DNA from: Halobellus captivus
Lineage (GTDB): Archaea > Halobacteriota > Halobacteria > Halobacteriales > Haloferacaceae
DNA length: 64,000 nucleotides
Assembly (NCBI RefSeq): GCF_003697845.1
Contig: NZ_RDQE01000009.1
Coordinates: forward strand, 62,001-126,000
Direction of reading: 5' to 3'
Shown here piece after piece: positions 1-8,207 of this stretch. Position numbers and translations under genes: made by a program. Positions within the stretch are counted from its first letter, which is position 1; each line of letters opens with the position of its first letter. A model generated the notes under the pieces. The model did no database searches and had not been told where the DNA came from. It saw only the letters and a program-made list of their open reading frames with translations.

Positions 1-26
1 GAGTCATCCGTGAACACACATCGACG

Positions 27-34
27 AATAAATA
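27..34 (+). promoter_or_regulatory. TATA box of the dap/lys operon
   Basis: The AT-only octamer aataaata ends 25 nt before the dapD ATG. That is the spacing at which a haloarchaeal TATA box gives a leaderless or nearly leaderless transcript. If dapA and dapB lie further upstream, outside the window, this would be an internal promoter. Confidence 0.6.
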
Positions 35-59
35 CCGTCGGTCGGCATCAGGGGGAACA

Positions 60-899
60 ATGACGCTCGAATCCGACGTGTCCGACCTCTGGCGACGATA
101 CGAGGGCGGGCTCTCGGCCGCGGAGACGACCGCCGACGACGTGGCGGTCCTCGACGACTTCCTCGCGGCGCTGGAGGCCGGCGAGGTACGCGCCGCCGAG
201 AAGACCGGCGACGACGTGACGAGTTGGGAGGCGAACGAGTGGGTCAAACGGGGGATCCTGCTCAACTTCGGGCTGCGAGAGACCGAGCCACGCGAGTACG
301 GCGGCGTGACCTACTACGACGTGTTGCCGCTGCGGAACACCGACGACCTCGCGGAACGCGGCACCCGGAACACCCCGGACGGGACCGTGCTCCGCCGCGG
401 GGCCTACCTCGGGAGCGACTGTATCCTGATGAGCCCGTCGTTCCTCAACATGGGCGCGTACGTCGGCGACGGGACGCTCGTCGACTCCTGTGACACGGTC
501 GGCTCCTGCGCGCAGATCGGCGCGGACGTGAAACTCGGCGCGAACACCCTGATCGGCGGCGTGCTGGAGCCGATCGAGGACGCGCCCGTCGTGATCGAGG
601 ACGGCGTCTCGCTCGGGGCGGGCTGTCGGGTCACGAGCGGGTTCCGCGTCGGCGAGGGCTCGATCGTCGGCGAGAACACGCTCCTCACGCCGCGGATCCC
701 CGTCTACGACCTCGTCGAGGAGGAAGTGATATACGGCCACCTCCCCGGTGAGCGGCGGGCGTTCACGCGGATGGTGGAATCGTCCGTCGGCGACCACGAC
801 CTCTTCGAGGGCGGCGCCTACAAGCCCGCGGTCGTCGCCACCCACGTCGAGGAGGAGACGCTCGAGGCGACCCGGCGCGAGGGGGCGCTCCGGGAATGA
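60..899 (+). CDS. dapD: 2,3,4,5-tetrahydropyridine-2,6-dicarboxylate N-succinyltransferase
   Basis: This 279-aa cytosolic enzyme transfers succinyl from succinyl-CoA to tetrahydrodipicolinate in the succinylase branch of the diaminopimelate/lysine pathway. An N-terminal helical region is followed by a left-handed beta-helix of hexapeptide repeats (about residues 105-215, for example MGAYVGDGTLVDS and IGADVKLGANTLIGG), typical of trimeric acyltransferases. Length matches the family. The start follows the TATA box at the leaderless distance. It is first in a four-gene operon; its stop overlaps the lysA start by 4 nt (ATGA), which suggests translational coupling. A desuccinylase-like gene in the same operon supports the succinyl rather than the acetyl variant. 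Confidence 0.95.
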   Translation: MTLESDVSDLWRRYEGGLSAAETTADDVAVLDDFLAALEAGEVRAAEKTGDDVTSWEANEWVKRGILLNFGLRETEPREYGGVTYYDVLPLRNTDDLAERGTRNTPDGTVLRRGAYLGSDCILMSPSFLNMGAYVGDGTLVDSCDTVGSCAQIGADVKLGANTLIGGVLEPIEDAPVVIEDGVSLGAGCRVTSGFRVGEGSIVGENTLLTPRIPVYDLVEEEVIYGHLPGERRAFTRMVESSVGDHDLFEGGAYKPAVVATHVEEETLEATRREGALRE

Positions 900-2263
900 C
901 GGCGAGGACGCCGGACGGATCCGACGCGAGCGCCCCCGGTGGCGACGGTTCGAGTGCGGATCCCGTCGTCCGACGCACGGACGACTGGGACGCCGACCGA
1001 CTCCACGAACTCGCCGCCGAGCACGACACGCCGCTGTACGTCCAGGACCTCGATCGGGTTCGCGAGAACTGCGAGCGCCTGCTCGCCGCGTTCCCCGACG
1101 CGGACGTGCGGTACGCGGTCAAGGCACACACCGGCCGCGCGGTGTTGGAGACCGTTCGCGAGGCGGGACTCGACGCCGAATGTGCCTCCGCCGGCGAACT
1201 CGACCGCGCGCTCGCGGCCGGCTTCGGCGGCGATCGGCTCCACTACACCGCGGTCAACCCGCCCGCCCGCGACCTCGACCACGTCGTCGACGTCGCGGAC
1301 CGGGAGCCGGACCTCACGATAACGGCCGGCGCGGTCGACACGCTCGACCGGCTGGCCGAGCGGGGCTACGACGGCCGGCTCTGTCTCCGGGTGAACCCCG
1401 GCGTCGGCGCGGGCCACCACGAGAAGGTCCGGACCGGCGCGGCCCCGAAGTTCGGCGTCCCCTACGACCGGGCCGCGCGAATCGCCCGCGAGGCGGCCGG
1501 GCGGTTCGACGTGGTCGGGATCCACGCGCACGCTGGCTCCGGGATCGACCCCGACCAGCTCGACAGCCACCGGGAGCTCGTCTCGCGGATGGGAGAGCTC
1601 GCGCGGGAGCTGATCGACGCGGAGTCGGACGGCGACGCGAGCGCACGGGAATCGGATCCCCTCGATCTCGAGTACGTCGACGTCGGCGGCGGCTTCGGCG
1701 TCCCGTACCACGAGGACGACGAACCGCTCGACCTGCCCGCCGTCGCGGAGGCGACGCGGGACGCGGTCGGCGACCTCCCGGGGCTCGCGCTCGCGATCGA
1801 GCCCGGCCGGTACGTCGTCGCCGACGCGGGCGTCCTCCTGACGCGGGTGAACACGGTGAAGCCGACGCCGGGAGGGACCGTCGTCGGCGTCGACGCCGGG
1901 ATGACGGACCTCCTCCGTCCCGCGATGTACGACGCCTACCACCCGATCCGGAACCTCGGCGGGGCCGACGGCGAGCCGGCCCCGGCGGATCGGGAGGAGA
2001 CCGCCGTCACCGTCGCAGGACCTATCTGTGAGACCGGCGATACCTTCTGTACGAACCGCGCGAGCGCGCGGCCGGCCCGCGGGGACCTCCTCGCGGTCGG
2101 GATCGCGGGCGCGTACGGATACGAGATGGCGAACCAGTACAACTCGCGGCCGCGGCCCGCGGAGGTCGCGCTGGCGGACGGGGAGGCGACCGTCGTCCGG
2201 CGGCGCGAGCGGCTCGCGGACCTCACGACGGTCGAGCGGGAGTCGGCGGAGGTGGAGCGATGA
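896..2263 (+). CDS. lysA: Diaminopimelate decarboxylase
   Basis: The 455-aa PLP enzyme converts meso-diaminopimelate to L-lysine, the last step of the pathway. It is a fold-type III (alanine-racemase-like) decarboxylase. VRYAVKAHTG holds the PLP lysine at about K76, followed by HAHAGSGI, the glycine-rich DVGGGFGVPY and IEPGRYVV phosphate-binding loops, and GPICETGDTF with the active-site cysteine contributed across the dimer. Residues 1-25 are a polar extension that may be disordered. Both ends overlap neighbouring genes by 4 nt. The gene sits before dapF although its product acts after it. No base-composition anomaly is visible. Confidence 0.95.
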   Translation: MTARTPDGSDASAPGGDGSSADPVVRRTDDWDADRLHELAAEHDTPLYVQDLDRVRENCERLLAAFPDADVRYAVKAHTGRAVLETVREAGLDAECASAGELDRALAAGFGGDRLHYTAVNPPARDLDHVVDVADREPDLTITAGAVDTLDRLAERGYDGRLCLRVNPGVGAGHHEKVRTGAAPKFGVPYDRAARIAREAAGRFDVVGIHAHAGSGIDPDQLDSHRELVSRMGELARELIDAESDGDASARESDPLDLEYVDVGGGFGVPYHEDDEPLDLPAVAEATRDAVGDLPGLALAIEPGRYVVADAGVLLTRVNTVKPTPGGTVVGVDAGMTDLLRPAMYDAYHPIRNLGGADGEPAPADREETAVTVAGPICETGDTFCTNRASARPARGDLLAVGIAGAYGYEMANQYNSRPRPAEVALADGEATVVRRRERLADLTTVERESAEVER

Positions 2264-3243
2264 GCACCCACGCCGTTCCGGTCGAGAAGTACCACGGCAC
2301 GGGCAACGACTTCCTCGTGGTCGACGCCGCCGAGGGCGTCGGCGACCGGGCGGCGTTCGCCCGGGCGTACTGCGACCGCGAGACGGGGATCTCGGCCGAC
2401 ACGGTCGATGAGAGCGGCTCGAGGACGGACGGCCGGACCGATTCGAAGGACTCGAGCGACGACCACGCCGGCCGTCGCGGCGCCGACGGCGTCCTCTTCC
2501 TGGAGATCGGCGAGCGCTATCGGCCGACCCGCGTCGTGATGACGCTCGTCCAGCCGGACGGCTCGACGGCCGCCATGTGCGGCAACGGGGCGCGCGTCGT
2601 CGCCCGCTGGGCGCACGACCGAACCGGCGAGCACGAGTTCATGATCGACACGCAGGCGGGGACCCGCCGGGCGACCGTGAGTCCCGACTCCGCTTCGGCG
2701 ACCATCGAGATGGGGACGCCGCGATTCGACCCGGCCGCGATGCCCGTCGACCGCGACGAGCCGCTCGTCGAGGAGGAGATCGAGGGACTCACCGTCACCG
2801 CCGTCGACACCGGCGTTCCACACGCCGTGGCGTTCCTCGAGGGTGGACGCGACGCCCCCGACGGGATCGACGCGGTCGACATCGACACGGTCGCGCCGCC
2901 GGTCAGACACGCGGACGTCTTCCCGCAGGGCGCGAACGTGAACCTGGCCGCGGTCGTCGACGAGGGGACGGTCGCCGGCGACGCGGAGGGAGACGATCAC
3001 CCGGCCGTCATCGATCAGCGCACCTTCGAGCGCGGCGTCGAGGGTGAGACGCGCTCGTGCGGCACCGGAGCGGTCGCCGTCGTCGCGGTCGCCCGCCGGT
3101 TGGGCCTGATCGACGGCGACACGGCGGTGACCCGGCCGCCGGGCGGCGAGTTGCGCATTACGGTCCCGGACGACGACCACGCGACGCTGACCGGTCCGGT
3201 CGCCCGCGAGTTCTCGGGACGGGTCGCGGCCGATCCGCGATGA
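2260..3243 (+). CDS. dapF: Diaminopimelate epimerase
   Basis: This PLP-independent epimerase interconverts LL- and meso-diaminopimelate. Both catalytic cysteines are visible: C107 in MCGNGARVVARW and C267 in GETRSCGTGAVAVVAVARR. KYHGTGNDFLVVD is the N-terminal signature. At 327 aa it exceeds the usual 270-290. Much of the excess is an acidic, Ser/Asp/Arg-rich stretch at about residues 49-72 that splits the normally continuous GIGADG motif into GISADT and RRGADG. Haloarchaeal DapF proteins may carry a shorter spacer here; the length seems unusual. It overlaps lysA and dapE by 4 nt each. Confidence 0.94.
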   Translation: MSTHAVPVEKYHGTGNDFLVVDAAEGVGDRAAFARAYCDRETGISADTVDESGSRTDGRTDSKDSSDDHAGRRGADGVLFLEIGERYRPTRVVMTLVQPDGSTAAMCGNGARVVARWAHDRTGEHEFMIDTQAGTRRATVSPDSASATIEMGTPRFDPAAMPVDRDEPLVEEEIEGLTVTAVDTGVPHAVAFLEGGRDAPDGIDAVDIDTVAPPVRHADVFPQGANVNLAAVVDEGTVAGDAEGDDHPAVIDQRTFERGVEGETRSCGTGAVAVVAVARRLGLIDGDTAVTRPPGGELRITVPDDDHATLTGPVAREFSGRVAADPR

Positions 3244-4499
3244 CCGACGCCGCCGACCCCGGCGACGACCTCGCTGGGAGCGGCTTCGACCCGATCGGGT
3301 TCCTCGAGGCGGCCGTCTCGACCCCCTCACACGAGGACGTCGCGGAGATGCGTCGACTGCTCGTGGAGACGCTCGAGGGGTTCGGCGTCGACGTCGCCGT
3401 CGACGAGGCCGGCTGCGTCGTCGCCGAGAAGGCCTCCCCGAACCCCGAAAACGGCCCGCACGTCGTCGCGAACACCCACATCGACACCGTCACACCACAC
3501 GTCGCGTTCGAACGTGATCGGGCCGCGACCGGTCCGGAGGCCGGGACGACGGCGGACGACGAGAGAACCGCGAACGACGCGGAAACGGACGGGACCGACG
3601 TGATCCGGGGTCGCGGGGCGTGTGACGCCAAGGGACCGCTGGCGGCGCTCCTGTACGGGTTCCTCGCGGCCGATCCGGATCGAGGTCGGCTCACGCTGGC
3701 GGTGACGCCCGACGAGGAGACGCTCTCTCTCGGGGCCGCGGCGCTTTCCGGGAAGCTTTCGGGAGGCGAGGACCGCCTCGACGGCGACCTGTACCTCGTC
3801 GGCGAGCCCACGGGTCTCGACGTCTGTACGGCCGCGAAGGGACGGTTCCAGGGACGCGTCGAGCTCTCGGGCGAGGCGGCACACGCCGCCGAGTTCGCCG
3901 GCGCGAACGCGGTCGCGGCCGCCGAGGGTGCGCTCGCCGCCATCCGTCGGTTCGACGAGGACGCGGAGGACCACCCGCAACTCGGCGCGCCGAAGCTCAC
4001 GCCGACCGTCGTCGAGGGCGGCGGGGCGACGAACCAGGTGCCCGCCGACTGCGCGATCACGGTCGACCGGCGGAGCGTCCCGCCGGAGACCGCGGAAGGG
4101 TTCCGCAGCGGCCTCGCGGACGCGGTCCGAACGGCGGTCGGCGCGACGGACGGGAGCGCGGCGAACGTCGACGTCGACGTCTCCCTCACCGACCGCGAGT
4201 CCCCGTTCTTCGAGGCGTTCTCGACCGATCCGGACCACGAGTTCGTCCATCTCGTCGCGACGGCGGCGCGGACCGCGACCGTGGGGCTCCCGGGGAGCCG
4301 CGGCGGCGAGGTCCGCCCGTTCGGCGCGGCCACGGAGGCGTCGTACTTCGCGCCGGCTCCCACGGTCGTCTTCGGGCCGGGTGACCTCGCGGACGACGCC
4401 GGCGCGGTGGCCCACGCCGAACGCGAGTACGTCAGGGTCCGCGAGGTCGAGGCCGCGGCCGCGACGGTCGCGAGCGTCCTCGATCGCGTGCTCGGGTGA
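3240..4499 (+). CDS. dapE: M20-family succinyl-diaminopimelate desuccinylase
   Basis: This 419-aa zinc peptidase-fold hydrolase most likely removes succinate from N-succinyl-LL-diaminopimelate. M20 metal and catalytic motifs are in order: ANTHIDT (H80, D82), GRGACDAKGPLAA, TPDEETLS (Glu pair) and a C-terminal VAHAEREYV histidine. A lid-domain segment runs from about GRFQGRVELSG to ITVDRRSVPP. The start is the ATG overlapping the dapF stop. M20 enzymes are hard to tell apart by sequence: ArgE or LysK-type deacylases look alike, and the DapE call rests mainly on the dapD-lysA-dapF operon. It is the last operon gene; the next gene faces the other way. Confidence 0.85.
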   Translation: MTDAADPGDDLAGSGFDPIGFLEAAVSTPSHEDVAEMRRLLVETLEGFGVDVAVDEAGCVVAEKASPNPENGPHVVANTHIDTVTPHVAFERDRAATGPEAGTTADDERTANDAETDGTDVIRGRGACDAKGPLAALLYGFLAADPDRGRLTLAVTPDEETLSLGAAALSGKLSGGEDRLDGDLYLVGEPTGLDVCTAAKGRFQGRVELSGEAAHAAEFAGANAVAAAEGALAAIRRFDEDAEDHPQLGAPKLTPTVVEGGGATNQVPADCAITVDRRSVPPETAEGFRSGLADAVRTAVGATDGSAANVDVDVSLTDRESPFFEAFSTDPDHEFVHLVATAARTATVGLPGSRGGEVRPFGAATEASYFAPAPTVVFGPGDLADDAGAVAHAEREYVRVREVEAAAATVASVLDRVLG

Positions 4500-4554
4500 G
4501 ACGCCGGCGTGAGGGACGGATCGGCCGGGTCGGACGGCCGCGGGTCGCCGCGAG

Positions 4555-4962
4555 CTATCCGATGAAGAAGTCGATCGCGTCGCCGGTCGACTGGCCCTTG
4601 TACAGCTCCGAGTAGCCGCAGTTCGCACACGAGACGACGACGAACCGGCGGTTCTGGACGTCGAACAGCTTCGTGAGACCGGTCCCGCTCGTCGCGATCT
4701 CGTCGGTCTCCGTCTCCTCGCCGCCGCACTTCGGACAGCCGGCGTCGCCGTCGGATCCGAGGGTCTCCGGGTCGGCGTCCGCACGGCTCTCGTTCCAGGC
4801 GCGGTTCCCGTCGTCGTACTCCGCGCGGCCGGGTCCGGGTCCGTCGTCGGTCGAGTTGTCGTCCGTGGGACCGTCATCAGCGGGGCTGCCGTCCGCTGAT
4901 TCGTCGTCAGTCGGGTCGTCACCGAAGACGGAGTAGTTCGTGTCGCTCTCGTCGGAGGGCAT
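4555..4962 (-). CDS. Zn-ribbon nucleic-acid-binding protein (DUF2082-like)
   Basis: The 135-aa protein has an acidic, low-complexity N-terminal half (Asp, Ser and Gly rich, residues 1-70) and a C-terminal zinc ribbon: CPKCGG, then ATSGTGLTKLFDVQNRRF, then SCANCGYSELYKG. The ribbon matches the bacterial and archaeal family of small predicted nucleic-acid-binding proteins (DUF2082, COG3478). The acidic half looks like a haloarchaeal addition and is probably disordered. A TATA-like cgataaagg at 4985-4993 (read on the minus strand) lies about 25-30 nt before the ATG and fixes the start. The target nucleic acid and the pathway are unknown. Confidence 0.75.
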   Translation of the reverse strand: MPSDESDTNYSVFGDDPTDDESADGSPADDGPTDDNSTDDGPGPGRAEYDDGNRAWNESRADADPETLGSDGDAGCPKCGGEETETDEIATSGTGLTKLFDVQNRRFVVVSCANCGYSELYKGQSTGDAIDFFIG

Positions 4963-5029
4963 CGATCCGACGCTGAACCGTCGTCGATAAAGGTTTTCCG
5001 GCGACGCGGCTCACGGCGGTCCGACGACG

Positions 5030-5527
5030 CTACAGCAGGAAGCGGTCCTCGTGCTCGTCGATGTCGACGAAGTCGTCGACGGCGGCGACGAGTTCGTCGG
5101 CCGTGGAGCTGCCGAGGCCGATCGCTTCCACGCGGACGCCCTCGTGTCTGAGGTGCGAACAGAGCCTGGCGAAGTCGCCGTCGCCGGTACACAACACCAC
5201 GGTGTCGACGTGGTTCGCGAGCGTCACCGCGTCGAGGCTCATCCCCACGTCCCAGTCGGCCTTCTTCGAGCCGTCGGCGAACGTCTTGATGTCCTTGATC
5301 TTGGCCTCGAAACCGATGTCGCGTAACGCCTCGAAGAAGCTCTCCTCCTCCGGCGAGTCCGCACGGATCACGTAGGCGATGGCCCGGACCAGAGACCGGT
5401 CGCGGACCGCCTCCTCGAGCAGCGCCGAGTAGTCGATGTTCCGGGAGTATCGACTCTGTGCGGAGTGATAGAGGTTCTGTGAGTCGGCGAGGACGCCGAC
5501 GCGCTGTGCGGGATGAGTGTCGACCAT
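5030..5527 (-). CDS. NYN/LabA-type PIN-like protein
   Basis: The 165-aa protein belongs to the NYN (LabA/DUF88) branch of the PIN nuclease superfamily. VGVLADSQNLYHSA near the N-terminus, KKADWDVGMSLDA in the middle and CTGDGDFARL supply the acidic metal-binding residues expected at the active site. The C-terminal AADELVAAVDDFVDI-like region matches the end of the domain. I start at the ATG giving MVDTHPAQRVGVLADSQ; a longer upstream reading is arginine-rich, low-complexity and atypical of an acidic haloarchaeal protein. Family members are thought to act on RNA, but the substrate is unknown. It diverges from the levansucrase gene. Confidence 0.8.
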   Translation of the reverse strand: MVDTHPAQRVGVLADSQNLYHSAQSRYSRNIDYSALLEEAVRDRSLVRAIAYVIRADSPEEESFFEALRDIGFEAKIKDIKTFADGSKKADWDVGMSLDAVTLANHVDTVVLCTGDGDFARLCSHLRHEGVRVEAIGLGSSTADELVAAVDDFVDIDEHEDRFLL

Positions 5528-5626
5528 ACGTGACCGACCGTCGGCATCGATTAGGGTCTTGGGATCCGGCGCGAGCGCGTGTCGAGCCCGTCCCGCCCAG
5601 CCGATTTTTAACGGGTGTAGTAACCG

Positions 5627-5634
5627 TTTTTTAT
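5627..5634 (+). promoter_or_regulatory. TATA box of the levansucrase gene
   Basis: A T-rich box (ttttttat) ends 20 nt before the ATG at 5655. An imperfect inverted repeat with arms aacgg (5610-5614) and ccgtt (5624-5628) overlaps it and could be an operator. The promoter supports the ATG at 5655 over the in-frame ATG at 5517. Confidence 0.5.
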
Positions 5635-5654
5635 CCGACCGTCGAACGGCCGGT

Positions 5655-6962
5655 ATGGCGAACGACCGCGACGACCGCGACGACCGTGACGGCCGCGCCG
5701 CCTGGACGCGGGAGGCCGCCGGCCGGATCGAGCGCTCCGACGACGCCGTCGCGCCGATCATCTACCCGCCGGAGACGGATCGATTCGAGGGGTTCCACGT
5801 CTGGGACACGTGGCCGATGCGGAACCGCGACGGGAGCCTCGCTGAGATCGACGGCTACCGCGTCGTCTGTGCACTCACGGCGACCGACGACCTGCTTCCG
5901 GGCAAGCGTCACGACGTGGCGTCGATCCACTACTTCACCTCGCCGGACGGCGAGTCGTGGAGCCACGGCGGCCCGCTCTTCTCCGGCGACGCGCTCGGGT
6001 CCCGACAGTGGGCCGGCTCCACGACGTACGACGACGGTGACGTCTACGCCTTCTACACCGCCGCGGGCGAGCGCGACGAGGGCGAACTCGCGTACACCCA
6101 GCGGATCGCGGGCGCGACCAGCGGAACGGTCAGCGTCGACGACGACGGACTCCGGATCGGAGGCGAGTGGGACCACGAGGTCCTCCTGGAGCCCGACGGC
6201 GAGTACTACGAACGCGAGGACCAGTCGCGGGGCATGACCTACACGTTCCGCGACCCGTGGTTCTTCGAGGACCCCGAGAGCGGCGAGACGTACCTCCTCT
6301 TCGAGGCGAACACCCCGATACCGGAGGGGGCGGCTCCCTGTGGGGGCGACGCCGAGGCCGCGTCGTTCAACGGAAGCGTCGGGATCGCGCGCTCGCCGAC
6401 CGGCGATCCGACCGAGTGGGAGCTGGAGCCGCCGCTTCTCGACGCCGTCTGCGTCAACCAGGAGCTGGAGCGCCCCCATCTCGTCGTCCGCGACGGCACC
6501 TACTACCTGTTCGTCTCGAGCCACCAGCACACGTTCGCGCCGGGTATCGTCGGCTACGACGCGCTGTACGGCTTCGTCGCCGACGACCTCCGCGGCGAGT
6601 ACCGGCCGCTGAACGGGCACGGCATGGTGGCGACCAACCCCGCGAACGCGCCGTTCCAGTCGTACTCCTGGACCGTCTACGACCACGGCGACGAGGTGCT
6701 CGTGGTCAGTTTCTTCAACTACTACGAGTACGTCGGCGAGAGCCTCGACGGGATCGCGGACCTCCCCGAGAGCGAGCAGCGCCGCCGGTTCGGCGGAACA
6801 CTCGCGCCGACCCTCCGGGTCGGCCTCGACGGAGACCGGACCGAACTGATCGGAACCCTTCGGCACGGGTCCCTCCCGCTCCCGTCCGAGGAGCTCTCTC
6901 CCGTCGACCGCGGCGGCCGACCGCGCGGGACGGATCGGGACGGCGGTTCCTATCGGTCGTAG
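5655..6962 (+). CDS. GH68 levansucrase/inulosucrase-type fructosyltransferase
   Basis: This 435-aa glycoside hydrolase family 68 enzyme splits sucrose and transfers fructose to water (invertase activity) or to a growing fructan. The five-bladed beta-propeller triad is visible: nucleophile D51 in HVWDTWPMRN, transition-state stabiliser D200 in FRDPWFFED, and acid/base E272 in NQELERPHLV. No Sec or Tat signal and no membrane segment is seen, which is odd for an enzyme normally secreted; the product is either cytosolic or exported by an unrecognised route. GH68 is mainly bacterial, so ancient transfer is likely, but G+C and acidic character match the neighbours. Confidence 0.9.
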   Translation: MANDRDDRDDRDGRAAWTREAAGRIERSDDAVAPIIYPPETDRFEGFHVWDTWPMRNRDGSLAEIDGYRVVCALTATDDLLPGKRHDVASIHYFTSPDGESWSHGGPLFSGDALGSRQWAGSTTYDDGDVYAFYTAAGERDEGELAYTQRIAGATSGTVSVDDDGLRIGGEWDHEVLLEPDGEYYEREDQSRGMTYTFRDPWFFEDPESGETYLLFEANTPIPEGAAPCGGDAEAASFNGSVGIARSPTGDPTEWELEPPLLDAVCVNQELERPHLVVRDGTYYLFVSSHQHTFAPGIVGYDALYGFVADDLRGEYRPLNGHGMVATNPANAPFQSYSWTVYDHGDEVLVVSFFNYYEYVGESLDGIADLPESEQRRRFGGTLAPTLRVGLDGDRTELIGTLRHGSLPLPSEELSPVDRGGRPRGTDRDGGSYRS

Positions 6963-6999
6963 TCGGTCGAGATCCTCGCTGTTCCTCTTCCCTTCCGTT

Positions 7000-7794
7000 T
7001 CAGCCGTCGAGCGCCGGCAGCGACGTCACGTCGACCCGGGCGGCTTCGGGCGGCTCCGCGTCCACGTCGTCGACGACGGCCAGGTCCCCGCGAGGTTTCG
7101 ATCCCGGCTCCGGGCCCGATCCCGGCCGCGCGCCCGTCCCCGTTTCCTCCACTCGGTCCCCGAGGACGACCACGCCCCCGCGGGCGAGCGGCGCGATCAC
7201 GCCCGCCGCGAGCGCCCGCGGGTCCGCGAACGTCGTCCGGACGACGACCCGCGTGCCGGCGTCGATCCCGTGGTCCGCGGCCGCGGCCTCCGCTGCGTCG
7301 ACGAGCCGACCGTGCGAGACGGTCCCGTGATCGCCGCGGACGACGGGGTCGTCCGGCGAGACCGTCGACGGCGGCATCGCGGGGTTCTCGCTCCAGAGCT
7401 CCTGCTCCCAGTGCGTCGTCTCGGGACGCTCGGGCGGCCCGTCGAAGACGGCGAGGTTCGTTCCGGGCGGCGGGTCGACCGTCGGCTCGGCCGCGACGGG
7501 GGCCACCACGACCCGGTCGCCGGCGTCGACACCCGCAGCCGGATCGAACCGGACCGCCGCGCCGAGGCCCGCCGCACCGAGGAACGCCAGCGTGGTGTGA
7601 AGTCCCGGCGTCGGGTCGACCGCGACCGTCGACCCCTCGCGCGCGCCGAGATAGCGAAGCACGTTCGCCGCCTTGTACGCGTTGGTGATCAGATCGTGAG
7701 CGGTTCGTTCGCGGCCGTCCGCCGTGACGAGCGCGGGATCGCGGCTCCGCCGGTCGCGCACGAGCAGGTCGCCGACGACGTCGAGCGTCACCAC
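7000..7794 (-). CDS. Shortened acyl-CoA-synthetase-like (ANL fold) protein
   Basis: The 264-aa protein resembles the N-terminal half of AMP-forming acyl-CoA synthetases. The match is strongest at residues 8-75 (RERTAHDLITNAYKAANVLR, then TTLAFLGAAGLGAAVRF, the usual substrate-domain helix and strand). The AMP-binding P-loop (TSGTTGxPK) and the C-terminal lid with its catalytic lysine are missing, so full adenylation is unlikely. It starts with two consecutive GTG codons; the upstream one is 1 nt after the stop of the cupin gene, indicating translational coupling. It reads as an intact, acidic haloarchaeal protein rather than a decayed gene. Function is unknown. Confidence 0.6.
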   Translation of the reverse strand: MVTLDVVGDLLVRDRRSRDPALVTADGRERTAHDLITNAYKAANVLRYLGAREGSTVAVDPTPGLHTTLAFLGAAGLGAAVRFDPAAGVDAGDRVVVAPVAAEPTVDPPPGTNLAVFDGPPERPETTHWEQELWSENPAMPPSTVSPDDPVVRGDHGTVSHGRLVDAAEAAAADHGIDAGTRVVVRTTFADPRALAAGVIAPLARGGVVVLGDRVEETGTGARPGSGPEPGSKPRGDLAVVDDVDAEPPEAARVDVTSLPALDG

Positions 7795-7795
7795 G

Positions 7796-8116
7796 TCAGG
7801 GCGCGCCCGCCACCACCATCCGGGAGCCGTCCGCCTCGAACGAGAGCGTGCGGCTCGACTCGGGGTCGACGCGGACCGCGTCGCCGGCGGCGAGCGCGAC
7901 GGACTCGTCGTCGACCTCCATCGTCGCCTCGCCCTCGAGGAGGACGTACACCTCCTCCTGGCCGTCCTCGGCGTGGTCGTGTTCCATGCCGTCCCAGTCG
8001 GCGTCGCCCTCGACGACGGTGACGCCGAGTTCGGCACAGTCGAGCGCCTCGCGCAGGAAGTACATGCCGGGCGCTTTCGGTTCGACGGCCGTGTAGCTGA
8101 CTTCGTCGTAGCCCAT
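7796..8116 (-). CDS. Cupin-domain protein
   Basis: The 106-aa single-domain cupin carries conserved motif 1 (MEHDHAEDGQEEVYVLLEGE, His and Glu metal ligands) and motif 2 (LAAGDAVRVDPESSRTL, in which the usual His is replaced). Such proteins bind a metal or small ligand and serve as isomerases, dioxygenases or sensors; nothing here identifies which. I chose MGYDEVSYTAVE as the start; an in-frame ATG at 8137 adds seven residues and cannot be excluded. It forms a two-gene unit with the acyl-CoA-synthetase-like gene, 1 nt away. Confidence 0.75.
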   Translation of the reverse strand: MGYDEVSYTAVEPKAPGMYFLREALDCAELGVTVVEGDADWDGMEHDHAEDGQEEVYVLLEGEATMEVDDESVALAAGDAVRVDPESSRTLSFEADGSRMVVAGAP

Positions 8117-8207
8117 ACCGTACGATGGGGTCGCCATCCCGAAAAAGCTACCCTCGGAATCGGGGTCGCCGTCGCAGGTCGCGGCTCGGTCCCGCGATCG
8201 CAACCCC

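Noticed and set aside
5517-5654. Longer N-terminus for the GH68 protein
   Set aside because: The extra residues are Arg/Ser-rich, run through the promoter and the TATA box, and overlap the divergent NYN gene start.
7796-8137. Longer cupin start at 8137
   Set aside because: Possible but not supported by a promoter; the shorter start MGYDEVSY fits the haloarchaeal family pattern better from memory. Not firmly decided.
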